Origin: Amphiura filiformis | Taxonomy: Eukaryota; Echinodermata; Ophiuroidea; Amphilepidida; Amphiuridae | Assembly (NCBI RefSeq): GCF_039555335.1 | Contig: NC_092629.1 | Location: 30,439,382 to 30,503,381, forward strand | Length of the DNA: 64,000 bases | Reading direction: 5' to 3' | Shown: positions 12,184 to 23,655 of the stretch, piece after piece | How the letters are laid out: each line of letters starts with the position of its first letter | Numbering within the stretch: position 1 is the first letter of the stretch | Translations under genes and position numbers: made by a program | The notes under the pieces: generated by a model | Seen by the model: only the letters and a program-made list of their open reading frames with translations | What the model was told of the DNA's origin: nothing | The model's database searches: none

Positions 12184-12224
12184 AATTAGAATACTATGAT
12201 AAGCAGTTGTCTATGCATGGTTAA

Positions 12225-13150
12225 AGAAAATATATTAATGTGCCCGTGCTGCACCATGAGAGAGTCACGACAAAACAAAGTCGAAAACCATCGTGTAGGC
12301 TTATTCTTTTGCACAATTAGACCTAAATAGTTAACTAAATACCTTCAGAAGACAAAGCATGTGTAGCAGTTAGATAGTTAATAAAAAATATTAATGTGCA
12401 TGAAAAATCGGCAAGTTGGAAGAAAATCATTTCGGAAACCATCTTGTAGGCCTATATAGTTTTTTTTAATGTGCATGCATCATGCGAAAGTCGGGAGAAA
12501 AACAAAGTCCGAAACCATCTTGTAGGCTTATTTTTTTGCACCGATAGAGCTAAATAGTTAACTAAATACCTTCAGAAGACATAGCATTAGATGGTTGAGT
12601 AAAATATTAATGTGCATGAAAAATCAGCAAGTCGGAAGAACATTATTTCGGAAACCATCTTGTAGGCCTAGCCATATAATTTTTGAATGTGCATGCATCA
12701 TGCGAAAGTCGGGAGAATAACGCAGTCGGAAACCATCTTGTAGGCTTATTCTATTGCACCAATAGAGCTAAATAGTTAGCTGAATACCTTCAGAAGACAT
12801 AGCATCAGATGGTTAAGTAAAATATTAATGTGCATGAAAAATCAGCAAGTCGGAAGAACATTATTTCGGAAACCATCTTGTAGTCCTAGCCATATAATTT
12901 TTTTAATGTGCATGCATCATGCGAAAGTCGGGAGAATAACGCAGTCGGAAACCATCTTGTAGGCTTATTCTTTTGCACCACTAGAGCTAAATAGTTAACT
13001 GAATACCTTCAGAAGACATAGTATTAGATGGTTATTGAAATATTAATGTGCAGGAGAAAATTATTTCGGAAACCAACTTGTTGTAGGCTACAACAAGATG
13101 GTTTCCGTAGGCCTATTAAATAATTTTTTAATGTGCATGCATCAACGAAA
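12225..13150. repeat. Tandem array of four ~222-bp units
   Basis: The markers CTTCAGAAGACATAGCAT (near 12344, 12568, 12787 and 13007) and GGAAACCATCTTGTAGG recur every 220-223 bp, with two related halves per unit. Copies are highly similar, suggesting recent expansion. No open frame runs through the array. Confidence 0.85.
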
Positions 13151-13530
13151 GTCGGGAGAAAAATGATGTATATTTTTGCCAGTTTGGTATGGGTTAAGTG
13201 TCTAGCGTCGAAAGAATTGAGTCCGTTGGCAAAACCCCGGGGCAAAACTACCCTAAGTACGTAAGAGCTCCAAAAACATACCCTTTTACACCAATTTTAC
13301 ATGGATTTGATACCCTATTCGCGTTACGCACGTAACGTGCCCTAGTCTGAAAAAATACCCTTTTTACGTGAATTTACGGACGCGCCTGATACCCCCCTTC
13401 ATCATTCGAGTGGCCCCCGGGACGTCGGGGAGTAAGATTTGCCATTAATTTTGGTGGAAATAAAAGATCACCTGAAACATAATCATAAACATACAATAAC
13501 TCAATTTGCTAAAACTCTGCCGAATTCATA

Positions 13531-15540
13531 ACGATATGCATCGTGAAAAATAACCATGTGGAGTATTGTTTGCATAATGGGTTGATGGTTGAATAAGAAA
13601 CAGGATCTCTATACAATTCAATTATTCAATTTTAGCAAAGAAAAGCAAATTATACCAGGATATTCGATATGTTGTTCTTTGTCGCTCTAGAATCACACCA
13701 TTGCAACAAGGCTGTCAACTTTTGGGGATTGCTTGGCGTGACTGCCGCGTGAGATAGTCTGAGAGGGCATGTGGCCCAGACAAATGAGTAATTGGGTGTG
13801 GCCCCTGAGGCGTGGAACTTTTTCAAAAATGGAAGTCTAAATGAAGCCATTTGGCGAACCATTGTTGCATTATATGGTTATTTTCACGTAACTAGTTTGA
13901 TGATGGGTCAGGTGTTATACTTTAGTAGCTCAGTCTTGGTGTGAAATATACTACCTTGGCGTGAGATTTTACAACCTTGTCATGATAGCGTGAATAAGTG
14001 CCCCATCGCGTGACTGTCACGCCCAATGAGTGACAGTTGACAGCCATGCTATATATAGTATATCATATAATTATGACCTTTTGAAGCTGTTGACTTTGAC
14101 TAGGGCCTAAAAATTGTTTGATTGACATAACCCGACCGAAACTAAAAATGTGACCGTCCACGGCGAATGAGCCGTAAATTCCTCCCCCGGTCAATTTTGT
14201 TTTATTTCGTGTTTAAAAAATAAACATCATAAACTTGAAAATGGTATATCATTTGACTTCAAACGATATCCAGAAGAGGGGTTATGGTTTGTTAAACTTT
14301 GCTCCTTCAACAAAATTATAGCTTTTACGTTTTTACATGTGTCTCTTTTTCCACATTGCTGGCAATAAATATCAAACAGTCATAATTGGCGGTCATTTCA
14401 AATCATCCCCAAGTCAACGAGGTTTAAGAAAGTTCTCTCATTGTTAATTGTTGGTTATGCATACCTGCACAAAATACAATGCCTGGTAACCCACCACTTG
14501 AACAGGATTTAGCAAAAGCAAACAAAGACCAGAGCTATTAAAAGTTCTATAGCCATCTAAGCCTAGGTAGAAGCTTATTATCCACTTCAACAATAGGATT
14601 ATTGATTATTTTTTGACTATCAAAATGAGACAGATGTCGGGCCAGCTTAAGTTACCGATGAATACGACCTTCGTACACATTTTACATCGTAACTCAGACT
14701 ACAATTTAGGGAATTTACGGCTCATTTGTGCTGCCGGGTCACAAATAGGCCCGACCCCGAAAAAAAAATCAATCTCTAACTATGGTCAATGTCTGGTGGA
14801 AATATATTATCGAGTTTACGTCATCAAGCATTCGCTAGAAGCTAAACATGACTGGAAGTAGAAAAGAAAACTTGTTTACATCGAAAAATTTACGTCCACC
14901 AAAAAGTATGTAGCGGGGTTTACATATTATAAGCAACGTATCATAAACTAAGCTACGTGGCATTCACGTGCGATCGACATCAGAACAATGCTTCATTGTT
15001 TGATTGTTTGACATTTTAAACCCTGGATATATTTAGGTCTAATATTATGCGCATACCTTTAATCAGCCTAAGTATTACGATGGTGCTGAAATAATCAATC
15101 GAAATATAAAAAGACAACGTCACTAATGAAGATCAGGTTCCATAATGTTGTATTTGATAAATGCCTGAAATGCTGTTAATTTTTTTCGTGTGTTCAATAA
15201 TCATCAGGGTGGGAATTAACAATACGTACTGGGAAATACCATTAAATACTAAAGAGTTTGCATGTTGAAAGCTGAATTTTCTTTAATAAAATCTGCTATA
15301 TAAGATTTTAATCATTATTATGTTTTGATCAGTTGATGGATCCTTGCAAGTGTGTGAAAATATTGGATCCAAAACATAATAATGATAAAATTGGATGCTT
15401 TACGGCCAATATTTATTAGTCTCGCTATGAGTTGTAAAATATTGGACTCGACGATTTTGAAACTCATAGCTCGACCAATAAATATGGGCTTAACCGATCC
15501 AATTTTATATCATAATTGTAACAAAAAGATCAATGGAGAT
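13531..15540. repeat. Upstream part of duplication block A
   Basis: Blocks at 13540-13610 and 14953-15160 are direct copies of 29922-29990 and 31127-31320 (for example GTGGAGTATTGTTTGCATAAT and AAACCCTGGATATATTTA). Inside lie a diverged hAT MITE with GGCTGTCAACT ends (about 13707-14048) and another inverted-end element (about 14144-14745) whose left end GTGACCGTCCACGGCGAAT recurs inverted at 50930-50945. No gene is seen. Confidence 0.65.
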
Positions 15541-15729
15541 TATATCCATCACGTTTCATGACAATCCGGCATTCAATATTCAGTTCACATCAGATGACCT
15601 TAACATGACGTTGAACATTTTTGGCACTCAATGGTGATCACACCCACCACTCAAACGATCTGTACTCAGTTGATTTCGGATGACCTTGACATGAGATTCT
15701 ACTAATATTTGATGGAAGCCTTTTAAAAT

Positions 15730-16026
15730 TAGCTTCTTCAGACCAATTTTTACCTTATTGACGGTGAGCCGTCAGATTTCTCAGCAACGAGAAGCCCTAT
15801 TTGGCGTATAGGATTACCAGATGCCGGACGTAGTCTCGATTTCGATTATACAGACTTTCGTTAGACAGCTCATGCATGTTATTTTGACGGGTTTCCGCCA
15901 AGAACGTATTTGCGTCGTGTGCCAGACTGTCTGACGCCTACCTTGGTAACATGTGACGTTAGGCAAAGCGGGCAATAATATCACAATGATACAAGTAATT
16001 AGTAACAATAGAAAACATTGTAATTT
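15730..16026 (-). pseudogene. Damaged copy A of a putative small secreted-peptide frame
   Basis: This is the block-A counterpart of the - strand frame at 31678-32019. A hydrophobic start is readable (ITCIIVILLPALPNVTC), but the frame that stays open in copy B is shifted and has stops here: LGFSLLR of copy B corresponds to a stop followed by GFSLLR. It lies just upstream of, and divergent from, the copy A promoter. It is either the relic of a duplicated small gene or chance conservation of non-coding DNA. Confidence 0.3.
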
Positions 16027-16082
16027 ATTTTACTTCTATTATAAGCTACATAACAAGCCAACATAGGATCCGGTTCAAAGAG

Positions 16083-16090
16083 TATAAAAG
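16083..16090 (+). promoter_or_regulatory. TATA box of gene A
   Basis: TATAAAAG in the context GGATCCGGTTCAAAGAGTATAAAAGTT. The same context with the same TATA word is conserved at the start of gene B (32224). Transcription would be expected to start about 30 bp downstream. Confidence 0.75.
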
Positions 16091-16112
16091 TTGCAAGAAA
16101 ATATCAATAGGT

Positions 16113-16155
16113 TTCATACTGGTTGGCGTGCGAACAGATTGACTTGAAACCTAAG
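16113..16155 (+). other. Gene A non-coding first exon (5' UTR), start approximate
   Basis: The start is inferred from the TATA box. The end is a strong donor, CCTAAG followed by GTAAGA, conserved exactly in position in gene B. The sequence GCGAACAG.TTGACT.GAA.CCTAAG is shared by both copies. It would be joined over an intron of about 1.8 kb to the exon starting at 17949. Confidence 0.6.
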
Positions 16156-16753
16156 GTAAGAATGTTTTATTTAAATTTGTTCACATCATCAAGAGCTTTT
16201 TTAATTTTTTGGTTTTTTGTTTCTGTGTTGATAAAATCCATTCCTAAAAATAGTGATGTTGTAATTATTGCCATTATTTACTATCATGGTTTGGAAACAG
16301 GCACTGATTTTAATACAGGTATGTTTTATTTTAATTTCTTAGGGTTGTTTGCTTCATCATCATTGTTGTTGTTGTTGTTGATAAAATCGATTCCTAAAAA
16401 ATAATGATGCTGTAAATATAGCCGAATTTACCATAATGGTTTGGAAACAGAATAAATCTTAATACAAGTACTATAACAGCATAAGCCTGTTTTGTATTGT
16501 GTTTACGAAAACTGAATTGAAAAAAAAAGTTACCGGTATACTTGCTTTGGCATATTTGTAATGTTTACAACTGTCCCAACTTGCACTTAAATGGAATTAG
16601 CCAAATTTGTTTTGTTGAAATGCATTGTTGATGTTTTGATAAGACATTAAATTCCCATAATAGAAGTAAGTTAAGGGATGAATTAATAACAAAAATAATG
16701 TATTGTATGTTTCTCTCGTTGTAAAAGAGTTACAATTCACTCTTCTCTCACTT

Positions 16754-17060
16754 GTGGAAATTTAAAATGAGAATTCTTTCAAAAGCGAAGAGAATTGGGT
16801 AAAACTATGAGAACTGCGATTTTTGAAACTTTAATCCCCGTGGGACTGATCGGGACATGCTATACTAAATATCGTGTTAAATTGTCTCGTTTAAAACAAC
16901 GCAATAGGTTGTTTTCAATTTAATTACTACTTCTAATTCATTTGGATTAGAAAGCACGCCCACAGGGTTGAAAGTTTCATGCAAATGGGAACATTTTCAG
17001 TTCTCTTAGTATTGTACAACTCTCATCGCTTTTGAAAGAATTCTCATTGTAAATTTCCAC
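16754..17060. mobile_element. MITE in gene A intron
   Basis: The inverted ends begin GTGGAAATTTA and continue through AGAATTCTTTCAAAAGCG, with the inverse closing at 17060. The corresponding intron of gene B lacks it, so it inserted after the duplication or was lost from B. Confidence 0.7.
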
Positions 17061-17499
17061 TATTATAAATACCTATAGAGTGCCTGACCAATCCAACAGA
17101 TGGACTATAGTGAAATCTTGTCAACCTGTTTAGAGCGATTTATTTTAGATTTGCTTTATTAAAGCCATGATTTACGACCTTTTTAAATGAATTCTATTAG
17201 TGTTATTTTCAAACATAATTTTTGGCATATTAGTACATGTTTACACATGTACTTACGCTTAATTGTAATCAGCCAAATCTGGACAACAAAGCATTGTTGA
17301 TATTAGTATAAAGCATTAAATCTCTCACATAGAGCACCACAGTTAAACGGATATGTTTATACGCGTGCTTTCTTTAATTTTATCTCATTATTTGACCAGG
17401 AAACTTCCTTGGCAGTTATAACTAGTATTATTTCATATTTTTCGGCAAAGAATAAAAACATACGATTTGACTGAAATTCGGTTTATTATAGCTTTAAAG

Positions 17500-17775
17500 T
17501 CTGAATATACAAATGATTCAAATTTTTAATTTGATAATGTATAATGCTGAAATAATACTGGTAATAATTACGGTGAAGGGTTTCTGTCCATTTGAGCTGA
17601 AATAACAAGGTAAAGTGTAAAAAACAAGGTTAAAAATGTCGAAATTTGCTCTGTTAACCTCTAAACACAAACAATTTGGTTGATTCTATTTAGGTGCAAG
17701 TTGGGACATGTGTAAACATTACAAATATGCCAAAAAATCAGGTTTGAAAAAAAAAATTCATATTATAAGATCGTA
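17500..17775. repeat. Dispersed repeat in gene A intron
   Basis: Closely matches 62860-63190 (shared words GCTGAAATAATACT, TTTAGGTGCAAGTTG and ACATTACAAATATGCCAAAAA). Gene B lacks most of it. It is either a mobile repeat or a fragment of a further duplicate. Confidence 0.6.
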
Positions 17776-17948
17776 CGTTATGGCTTTAAATTAAGCAAAT
17801 AACACAGCAAACATTGCAAATAGATCAGAATTTCAATATTTTGTAATTTGCATTTAGATTTTGAGAGATTTTTTCCATTAAAATAATGATGTTTAAAATA
17901 GCAGTATACATTGAATTTTAATGTACGTTCACGTTTCTGTTTTTCCAG

Positions 17949-18246
17949 AGTATTGAAAATTGTGAATGATTTTAAAAGACACCGAATCGGGAGTGATAGC
18001 TTAAAATCATACAAGCACCATGCATAGTCTGAAAAGTAGACATATTCTCAAAACCCTCTGTGTGGTTGCATTGTGCTTTCTCGGAAGTACTACAGGGTTT
18101 ATTCAACTTGAACCGGTTCAAGAACCAATTCAAATCGCACCAGTTGATTTAATACACATCGCACCAATATGCCCAGTCTGTACATGCCCACAACCGACAC
18201 CGTTTCAACTTACAGAGGAGCAAGTGGCCAGCATCAATTTTGACAG
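17949..18246 (+). CDS. Gene A exon with start codon
   Basis: Acceptor TTTTCCAG at 17941-17948, ATG at 18020, donor GTAAGG at 18247. The 71-base leader before the ATG is also conserved in gene B (AGTATTG.AAATTG and ATCATACAAGCA.C), which supports both acceptor and start. Encodes the signal peptide and first pro-region residues, ending in LTEEQVASINFD plus two bases of an Arg codon. Confidence 0.85.
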
Positions 18247-21200
18247 GTAAGGCTACAGCCCGGGGGCTACAGAAACAAGTTTGTTCAGTGTCGTAGGCTG
18301 GTTTTTAGAACATAGTCAATTGAGTTAGATGTCTTTTTGACATTGAGAATGGAGTTTGGAAAAATTTTAGAATAAGCTATGGTACATCGAAATATTTTGC
18401 CATATTGAAGCTGAATTGTTAAATATGGTAGCAAATTGGAACAAATTCGACCAAAGAGCGAATAAACTTGAAACTTTTTAGGGTAACTCATACAGGCGTT
18501 AAGATTGGGAGGATCCATTTTTTTGTGACTTTAATAATAACAAAATAATTTTTTATGAAAGATTTAGGAAAATTCCGAATTAATTTCATTCATAGGTTTG
18601 ATTGATTTCATATTGCTTGTTAACAAAATACATACCTGAGAAAAAAACCCTTTTGATGTTTTGTCATTCATTTTTCGCTTGATCTCATTCATGGATTTAT
18701 CAATGAACATGATGAAAAAAATCTAAATGTATTGCTCCTAAAAACAAGTGCACGCGGCTATTTTTGCGTAAGCAATTTACACTTTGGGGGGGTGGTTTTC
18801 AAACTTGAATTATTCATTATTTATTATCGTATTGCTCTCGCTATAGCTACACTCCCTACCAGTTTCCCCGGTTAGGTGCATTCCCAGCTATTTTCCCATT
18901 ATTGAGTGCATTTCTCTCTCCACCGACCCCCCACACACACACACACCCACACCCCACACCCCTGCACACGCTGGTATATGGTGAGAACCTACGTTCGAAA
19001 TAAGGATTGCGCGGTAACTACGGTTGTCTGGTATAATGTGGCGAGACCCGAGAATTCATACAAACTAATTCGTCATGTTCGGTATGTTTTTTTAATATAG
19101 AGTTCACGAGCTCCAAAGTAATCCTGATTTATTACAAGCTGCTATAACAAAGCACGAGACAATAGTTCAGCTGACACCTCAACAGGAGCAGGATGCAAAG
19201 TCCATGTATCCTACGTTATTTCAATCACAGTCTGCTGCAGTGCCCGACTACCAGACTGACCCCAGCTTAGTAGAGATAGGCTTTCAACCCGCGAATGATT
19301 ATGGTTATAGGTATAAGAGAGATTTCCGGTCCTTTTCTCCGTGGATTCGAAAGTGTCCAGCCGTCGACAAAATCGAAAATATTACGCTGGCTATAAATAA
19401 GGATGGGGTTCTGGTTCAGGTTATACAGGTAAGACACATTTTATGCTTGTCATTGCACTCTCTGTGGAAGACAGGATTGCTGACCCTGTCGTCCGTCGAA
19501 TTCCTTTCTAAAGATCACAACCAACACATATGTCGTCGGTCACAACACATAGTGGCGTACGGCGATTTTGGTAAATTTTATGACATTTTGCCCAACGGTT
19601 TTTCATATCAAGTTCTTCAATCTTCAAATATACCAAGTAAGATAGCTCAACTATACTTAATTAATAAATAACGTTAATTAATTAATTAATTGACTTATGT
19701 TAACAATCCCGTAAGAATCCAATATCTACCGTTTCTCAAACTGACGTACGATCAACATACGCCATTATTTGAAACGGCGAAAGTCGGATTTGATGACATT
19801 TACGCACATAATCCGTCAATAATTTGGCGTACGCTTCAGAAACGAGCCAAAAACCCCAAATCTTCCATTTCACATAGTGGCGTCACGGTTGTTTGATGGG
19901 ATCATTTATTAGTTTTTCAAACAAAACATGTACATTGAGATTTTTATATCACTGGAATACTCTGGTTACATAATGTGTATGTACAAAATATTTCTTGCAG
20001 ATTAATTCGTTTTGCAAAGATATCGCGAAATTTGAATTTCGTTCTGGTGCACCAGAACGAAATTACAACGTATTGTCTATGGAGCAGTGTAATACACATA
20101 ATCATGCATAACTCGCAAACGCAAAATCGGAATCAACTGAAATTTTGGGAATATGCTTTTTCGTGGATATGTACTGAAAAATGTCATAAAAAGAGGATGC
20201 TAGGATCACGAAATACTCCTTTAAGTTACAGTTTAATAGTTAAATCCTTTAACTTCAATTTCCAATATAATCGGTCCACTGAGAGATAATATTGGAGGAG
20301 TACTGACTATGTTATTAGTAGCATATCCTTCAAACGCGTTTTTCTCGGAAATGTATTTTGCGTTTGTCCTGCACGTACGCCACTATGTGTTTCGACCGAC
20401 GATATACATAATAAGCTAAAGGAAAACAAGTCCATTCAGTGATTTGCCCATCCGATTTCAAAATTCCGAGTTTGGGACCTTTGTCTTTGTTAATGCTATA
20501 GATGTGCTAACATAGCCTACTGGTGGTTATGCCTAATAAATAGCTGTATATTGGAGACCAAAAAAAGGAGTCATTTTACATGAATACACAATTACGAAAT
20601 ACTGTGAGTTATGGCCAGTACCCTTTTTGCACCTCAAAGATGGTAAAACTTTCAGTGTTGCCAGATCCTGAAAAGATATAAGAAAATATCACATGTAAAA
20701 TTTTAATTTCTTGTTGGAAAGTACAAAGATGGGTCTTTGCAAGAATATAACTATTATTTTTGTTTCTTCTTGAATAACGGAGCTATGATCCATTCTTTGT
20801 TGGATAAATTTCAGAATTATCAGTCTGAAATGAGCCAATCTTGCCTAAAACACATTACAGACCGCTACCATGGCAACGGGTATCATTATGGGCGAGCAAA
20901 ATTGATTTTTACAATCTACACCCAAAACCCTTCCAATCTATGACATAAAAAAATTGGCCTTTGCCAACTATATAATGATTTTTAGATAGGGTGACTCTTA
21001 AGTATATAATTAGAATTATAAAGTTTACTTTGAGCACTGCTAAATATCAAAAATTTTAAAAATATCATATTTTAATATTTTGTCATAAACTCTGTATTAT
21101 ATCACAAATTTAAAAAATTCAAAATTATTTAATACCAGAAGGACATTACTCGTATTCAGAATGCAATTCGATATGTGTACTCTCAGCTTCCACAAAAAAT

Positions 21201-23372
21201 ACTGTGCAAACGTTTTGTAATTATTCGCGCAAAACATATAAAAGTATACATTTTTATGAAGGCAAGACATCAATAAATCTTAATATAAATACAGATTTGG
21301 GGTAAAAACAACAATTTTGAAGAAAATCACAAAAGTGAGTTTTTGGCAATATTTGTTAGGTACATCATAACAAAACACTCTTTCCAAAATATTTTATTTT
21401 GTTTTTAGCTCAATCTTGAGGCTCCATTCCAAAAACGTTTTTTTTATTTTTTTGATATTGGCCTTAATTTTTGAGATATTGACCATATAAGGCATCAAAA
21501 TGAACTTTTTAAAATTCAAAAACGCCTATTTGCACAAAATGATGCCCAAAATCGGAAATAGACCAAAATATAAAAAATGAGAAAACCGTTTCTTGAGTCG
21601 ATCATGCTTTTTACGATGATCATATTTGCTTACCTATAGATGCTGTATTTATTGAGTTATCGTGTACCTAAATCGTCATTTTACCGAGAAAATGAACATT
21701 GAAATAATGGCCGTTGAAGTTTAAAGTGGTCACATTTTGCACTTTCATCGAATCTCACAGGAGAATGCGACAGTTTTCGTTTTTGTAACTTATATTACGT
21801 AAACATCGGGTAAATCCACAGCCCCTTGAGAAGTTTAAGCGAAATCCATTCATAACTTGATATTTAAATCGGGCGAAAGAACTTGAAAAACCCCACATTT
21901 TATCAGCTAAAACGGAGCCATATGACCACTAGGTTTTTGTGAAATCAGTGCTTCCGTGGTGTTTCCATAAGATGCGCCGCGAATGCAGATAAGCGTCGCG
22001 TATGCGTCGCGTATTTGTGCGTTAACAAATTTCGCGATACGCAACGCGATGAGTTGTTGCGCGCGTGTACCTTGCTGGTACAACAAAGATTTTCTTTCCT
22101 TTTCAATTTCAAACACGAGTGGAATAGTGAAATAAAATCCTTAAAATATTGCAGTTGGAGTTTACAAATCTGGATTTTCATTCCTTGTATTTATAAAAAA
22201 AGTACAAACATATCATAAAAACTCAATTTTGAGAAAGACACAATGGCTAGAGTACACAGCCGCGTTAATAGCATTATGTTAGAGTATTTAAAATTATATT
22301 TACGTTATTGAATGCTATGAGAACGTTTTATACCCTTTTTATAACCTGATATTTGAACGTTTTCTGGCAACCTTTTGATTATGTTATGTTATGTTATGTT
22401 ATGTTATGTTATGTTATGTTATGTTGTGTGCTATGGGATCATCTGTTGGCAAGTTGAAGCGTTTGAGAAGTTTGAGAAGCATATTATTGTTAGCACGCTT
22501 AATACTAACTGTAATAACGTGTACTCGCATCGCCACACATGAATGCACCTAATTTATTGCGATAATTACTTGGACTTGATTGCCACAATAATAATCATTA
22601 TGATGATAAAAGCAATAGGTCTATATTAAAAGCAGAAATGAATGAAAAAAGGTTAAGTTGTTTCCATGTTGCTTGACAAAAGCAAGTGGATTTTTACTCA
22701 CTTCGTCCTTCACATCGGAGGACTTCATCAGGTATATGACTGATATGGTCCACTTTCCTGGGAAACTGGGTTTCCGGTGCTTCATAGTCTCTTTTCCAGC
22801 CTTTTGAAGAGGATCGTAGACGTGACTTAAGAAATATATTCCCTCTTTGTTTATGGTCTTGCCCCCTCTTCTCCTTATTTCCATAGCTTCCCACACTTCT
22901 CCAGACTTTTTAATATCCCGTCCAAGGACGAAACATTTTAGTGAGGAAAAATGTACTTGGTTTTGACAAGCAAAATGGAAATATTTATTTTAACCATCTA
23001 TTCAACGAAAAAATCTTTTTTGTTTTTTATCCCAGAGAATAACAACATAATTATTTTCTATTTTTAGGTGATATCGAATGAAAATGAAAATCTGAAAATC
23101 ATAATGATCATGTTTTCATTGCTTTTTTATTGTTCTATATTACATTCCAGCCCAATTCTGCATCCGGAATTTCTCAATGGATTCTTAACGAGAAATGCCT
23201 CCGCAATTATGATTATTGTGGCAGCAACTGCTATTCCTTTCTAAGCTGCAGAAATGCTGTCAGATACGTGGATGTACTGGCAATTGGTTTTGATGACAAC
23301 ACGGTGGTCACAGTATCTATCCATCAAATACGAGTTTACTGTTGCACCGCGCAGGTACACCGATTCTGGTGA
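17949..23372 (+). CDS. Gene A: secreted cystine-knot protein, Spaetzle/neurotrophin-like (258 aa, three coding exons)
   Basis: Coding starts at ATG 18020; the coding parts are 18020-18246, 19101-19428 and 23151-23372. All junctions are GT-AG and the phases close exactly (227+328+222 nt). Residues 1-26 form a signal peptide (hydrophobic run VVALCFLG). A pro-region follows with a CPVCTCPQP patch near 53-60, and then a furin-type RYKR at 146-149. Cleavage there would free a 109-residue C-terminal domain, close to the size of mature Spaetzle or NGF. Its cysteines are at 161, 201, 208, 212, 218, 249 and 250. The QWILNEKC block and the final hydrophobic IRVYCC strand resemble the Q...E.C and terminal C-x-C/CC features of Spaetzle and neurotrophins. 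The role as a secreted dimeric ligand is inferred from that resemblance. Another cystine-knot family is possible. The exon-exon structure is well supported by paralogue B; the family name is less certain. A possible polyadenylation signal AATAAA lies at 23448. Confidence 0.75.
18247..19100 (+). other. Gene A intron 1
   Basis: 854-bp GT-AG intron. Contains a CA-rich run near 18923-18965. No inserted element with clear ends is seen. Confidence 0.7.
19101..19428 (+). CDS. Gene A exon 2 (pro-region, furin site, first knot cysteine)
   Basis: Acceptor TTTAATATAG; donor GTAAGA at 19429. It encodes VHELQSNPDLL, the RYKR cleavage site and SPWIRKCPAV. The last 25 codons (CPAV to VQVIQ) are nearly the same as in gene B. 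Confidence 0.88.
19529..20406. mobile_element. Inverted-end element in gene A intron 2
   Basis: The left end contains GTCGTCGGTC..AACACATAGTGGCGTAC and the right end GTACGCCACTATGTGTT..GACCGACGAT: inverted arms of about 30 bp. The inner part 19885-20225 belongs to another repeat family that also occurs at 45832-46060 (inverted) and, in part, at 46463-46500 and 58515-58560. Confidence 0.7.
21000..21230. repeat. Fragment of the TTAA long-TIR family
   Basis: Matches one arm of the element at 6875-9864 (inverse orientation): AAAGTTTACTTTGAG, CGTATTCAGAATGCAATTCG and AAAAAATACTGT. Only one arm is present. Confidence 0.65.
22379..22427. repeat. ATGTT microsatellite
   Basis: About nine perfect ATGTT units followed by an imperfect one. 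It lies next to a piece of the AACGTTTT/CCCAGCAAACAC MITE family (22320-22375). Confidence 0.9.
22621..22960 (-). pseudogene. Retroelement fragment, possible GIY-YIG end of a Penelope-like reverse transcriptase
   Basis: A frame reading FVLGRDIKKSGEVWEAMEI, then RRRGGKTINKEGIYFLSHVYDPL. The pattern [I/W]-E-A-x-E-I-R-x-R-G...I-N-x-[D/E]-x-G-x-Y-x-L-S-H-x-[Y/W]-D-x-L is one I associate with the C-terminal GIY-YIG endonuclease tail of retroelement proteins. Only this tail is present. It sits antisense inside gene A intron 2, so it is an insertion relic and not an exon. Assignment is from memory of the motif; the exact class is uncertain. Confidence 0.4.
23151..23372 (+). CDS. Gene A exon 3 (knot cysteines 2-7 and stop)
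   Basis: Acceptor TTACATTCCAG, phase 0, 73 codons plus TGA. It has the same length as exon 3 of gene B and the same cysteine positions apart from a one-residue shift. Ends in IRVYCC plus a short basic/aromatic tail. Confidence 0.88.
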   Translation, partial: PNSASGISQWILNEKCLRNYDYCGSNCYSFLSCRNAVRYVDVLAIGFDDNTVVTVSIHQIRVYCCTAQVHRFW

Positions 23373-23447
23373 TAGAAAATGGGGATGTCAGCCAATCAGA
23401 ACGCGGCAAACGTCGAGCTACCGCCATAAACTTTCTTAATAGTGGTT

Positions 23448-23453
23448 AATAAA
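23448..23453 (+). promoter_or_regulatory. Possible polyadenylation signal of gene A
   Basis: AATAAA 76 bases after the stop codon. The matching position in gene B has lost the hexamer. Confidence 0.5.
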
Positions 23454-23655
23454 TCGAGAATTGAGAGCCAGAAAGACTTAAATCCCAATACCTTGCTCCA
23501 AAAAAAATGAGCATAGAGTCGGCAGGACACTATAGAAGATACAGTACATTGATTAGGAAACAATTCAATAGAAAACAAAAGAAATTCTGGAGGAAATATT
23601 GATTTTTGGAGACCAAAGCAAAGAACTATCCTAACATGTTTGTTTGAACGGTATT

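Larger units (their letters stand above)
11042..12184. repeat. Segment bounded by CTAGCTGGGG ends
   Basis: Starts with ACCTAGCTGGGG at about 11043 and ends with CCCCAGCTAGGT at 12172-12183, suggesting a nested inverted-end element. It carries the DR1-bearing tandem repeat, a second pair of related units at 11830-12090 and a short GAAA run (12107-12130). Confidence 0.5.
10164..13421. mobile_element. 3.26 kb inverted-end element with exact 9-bp target duplication
   Basis: The 9-mer ACGTCGGGG stands at both flanks (10155-10163 and 13422-13430). The ends are inverted copies over about 50 bp, starting CCCGGGGG and continuing through GGGGGGTATCAGGCGCGTCC. A 9-bp duplication is typical of Mutator-like elements, so a non-autonomous MULE is the most likely class; other superfamilies with 8-9 bp duplications are not excluded. 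The cargo is two tandem arrays (about 11090-11850 and 12225-13150) and an inner palindrome-ended segment. No transposase frame is seen. Confidence 0.75.
19429..23150 (+). other. Gene A intron 2, expanded by transposons
   Basis: 3722 bp, against 363 bp for the same intron in gene B. The extra length is repeats: an inverted-end element (19529-20406), a TTAA-family fragment (21000-21230), an ATGTT microsatellite (22379-22427) and a retroelement fragment (22621-22960). The stretch 21240-22330 shows nothing recognisable. Confidence 0.7.

Noticed and set aside
19690-20289. Frames in gene A intron 2 that could extend exon 2
   Set aside because: They lie in a repeat element after the conserved donor at 19429, and the same donor is used in gene B.
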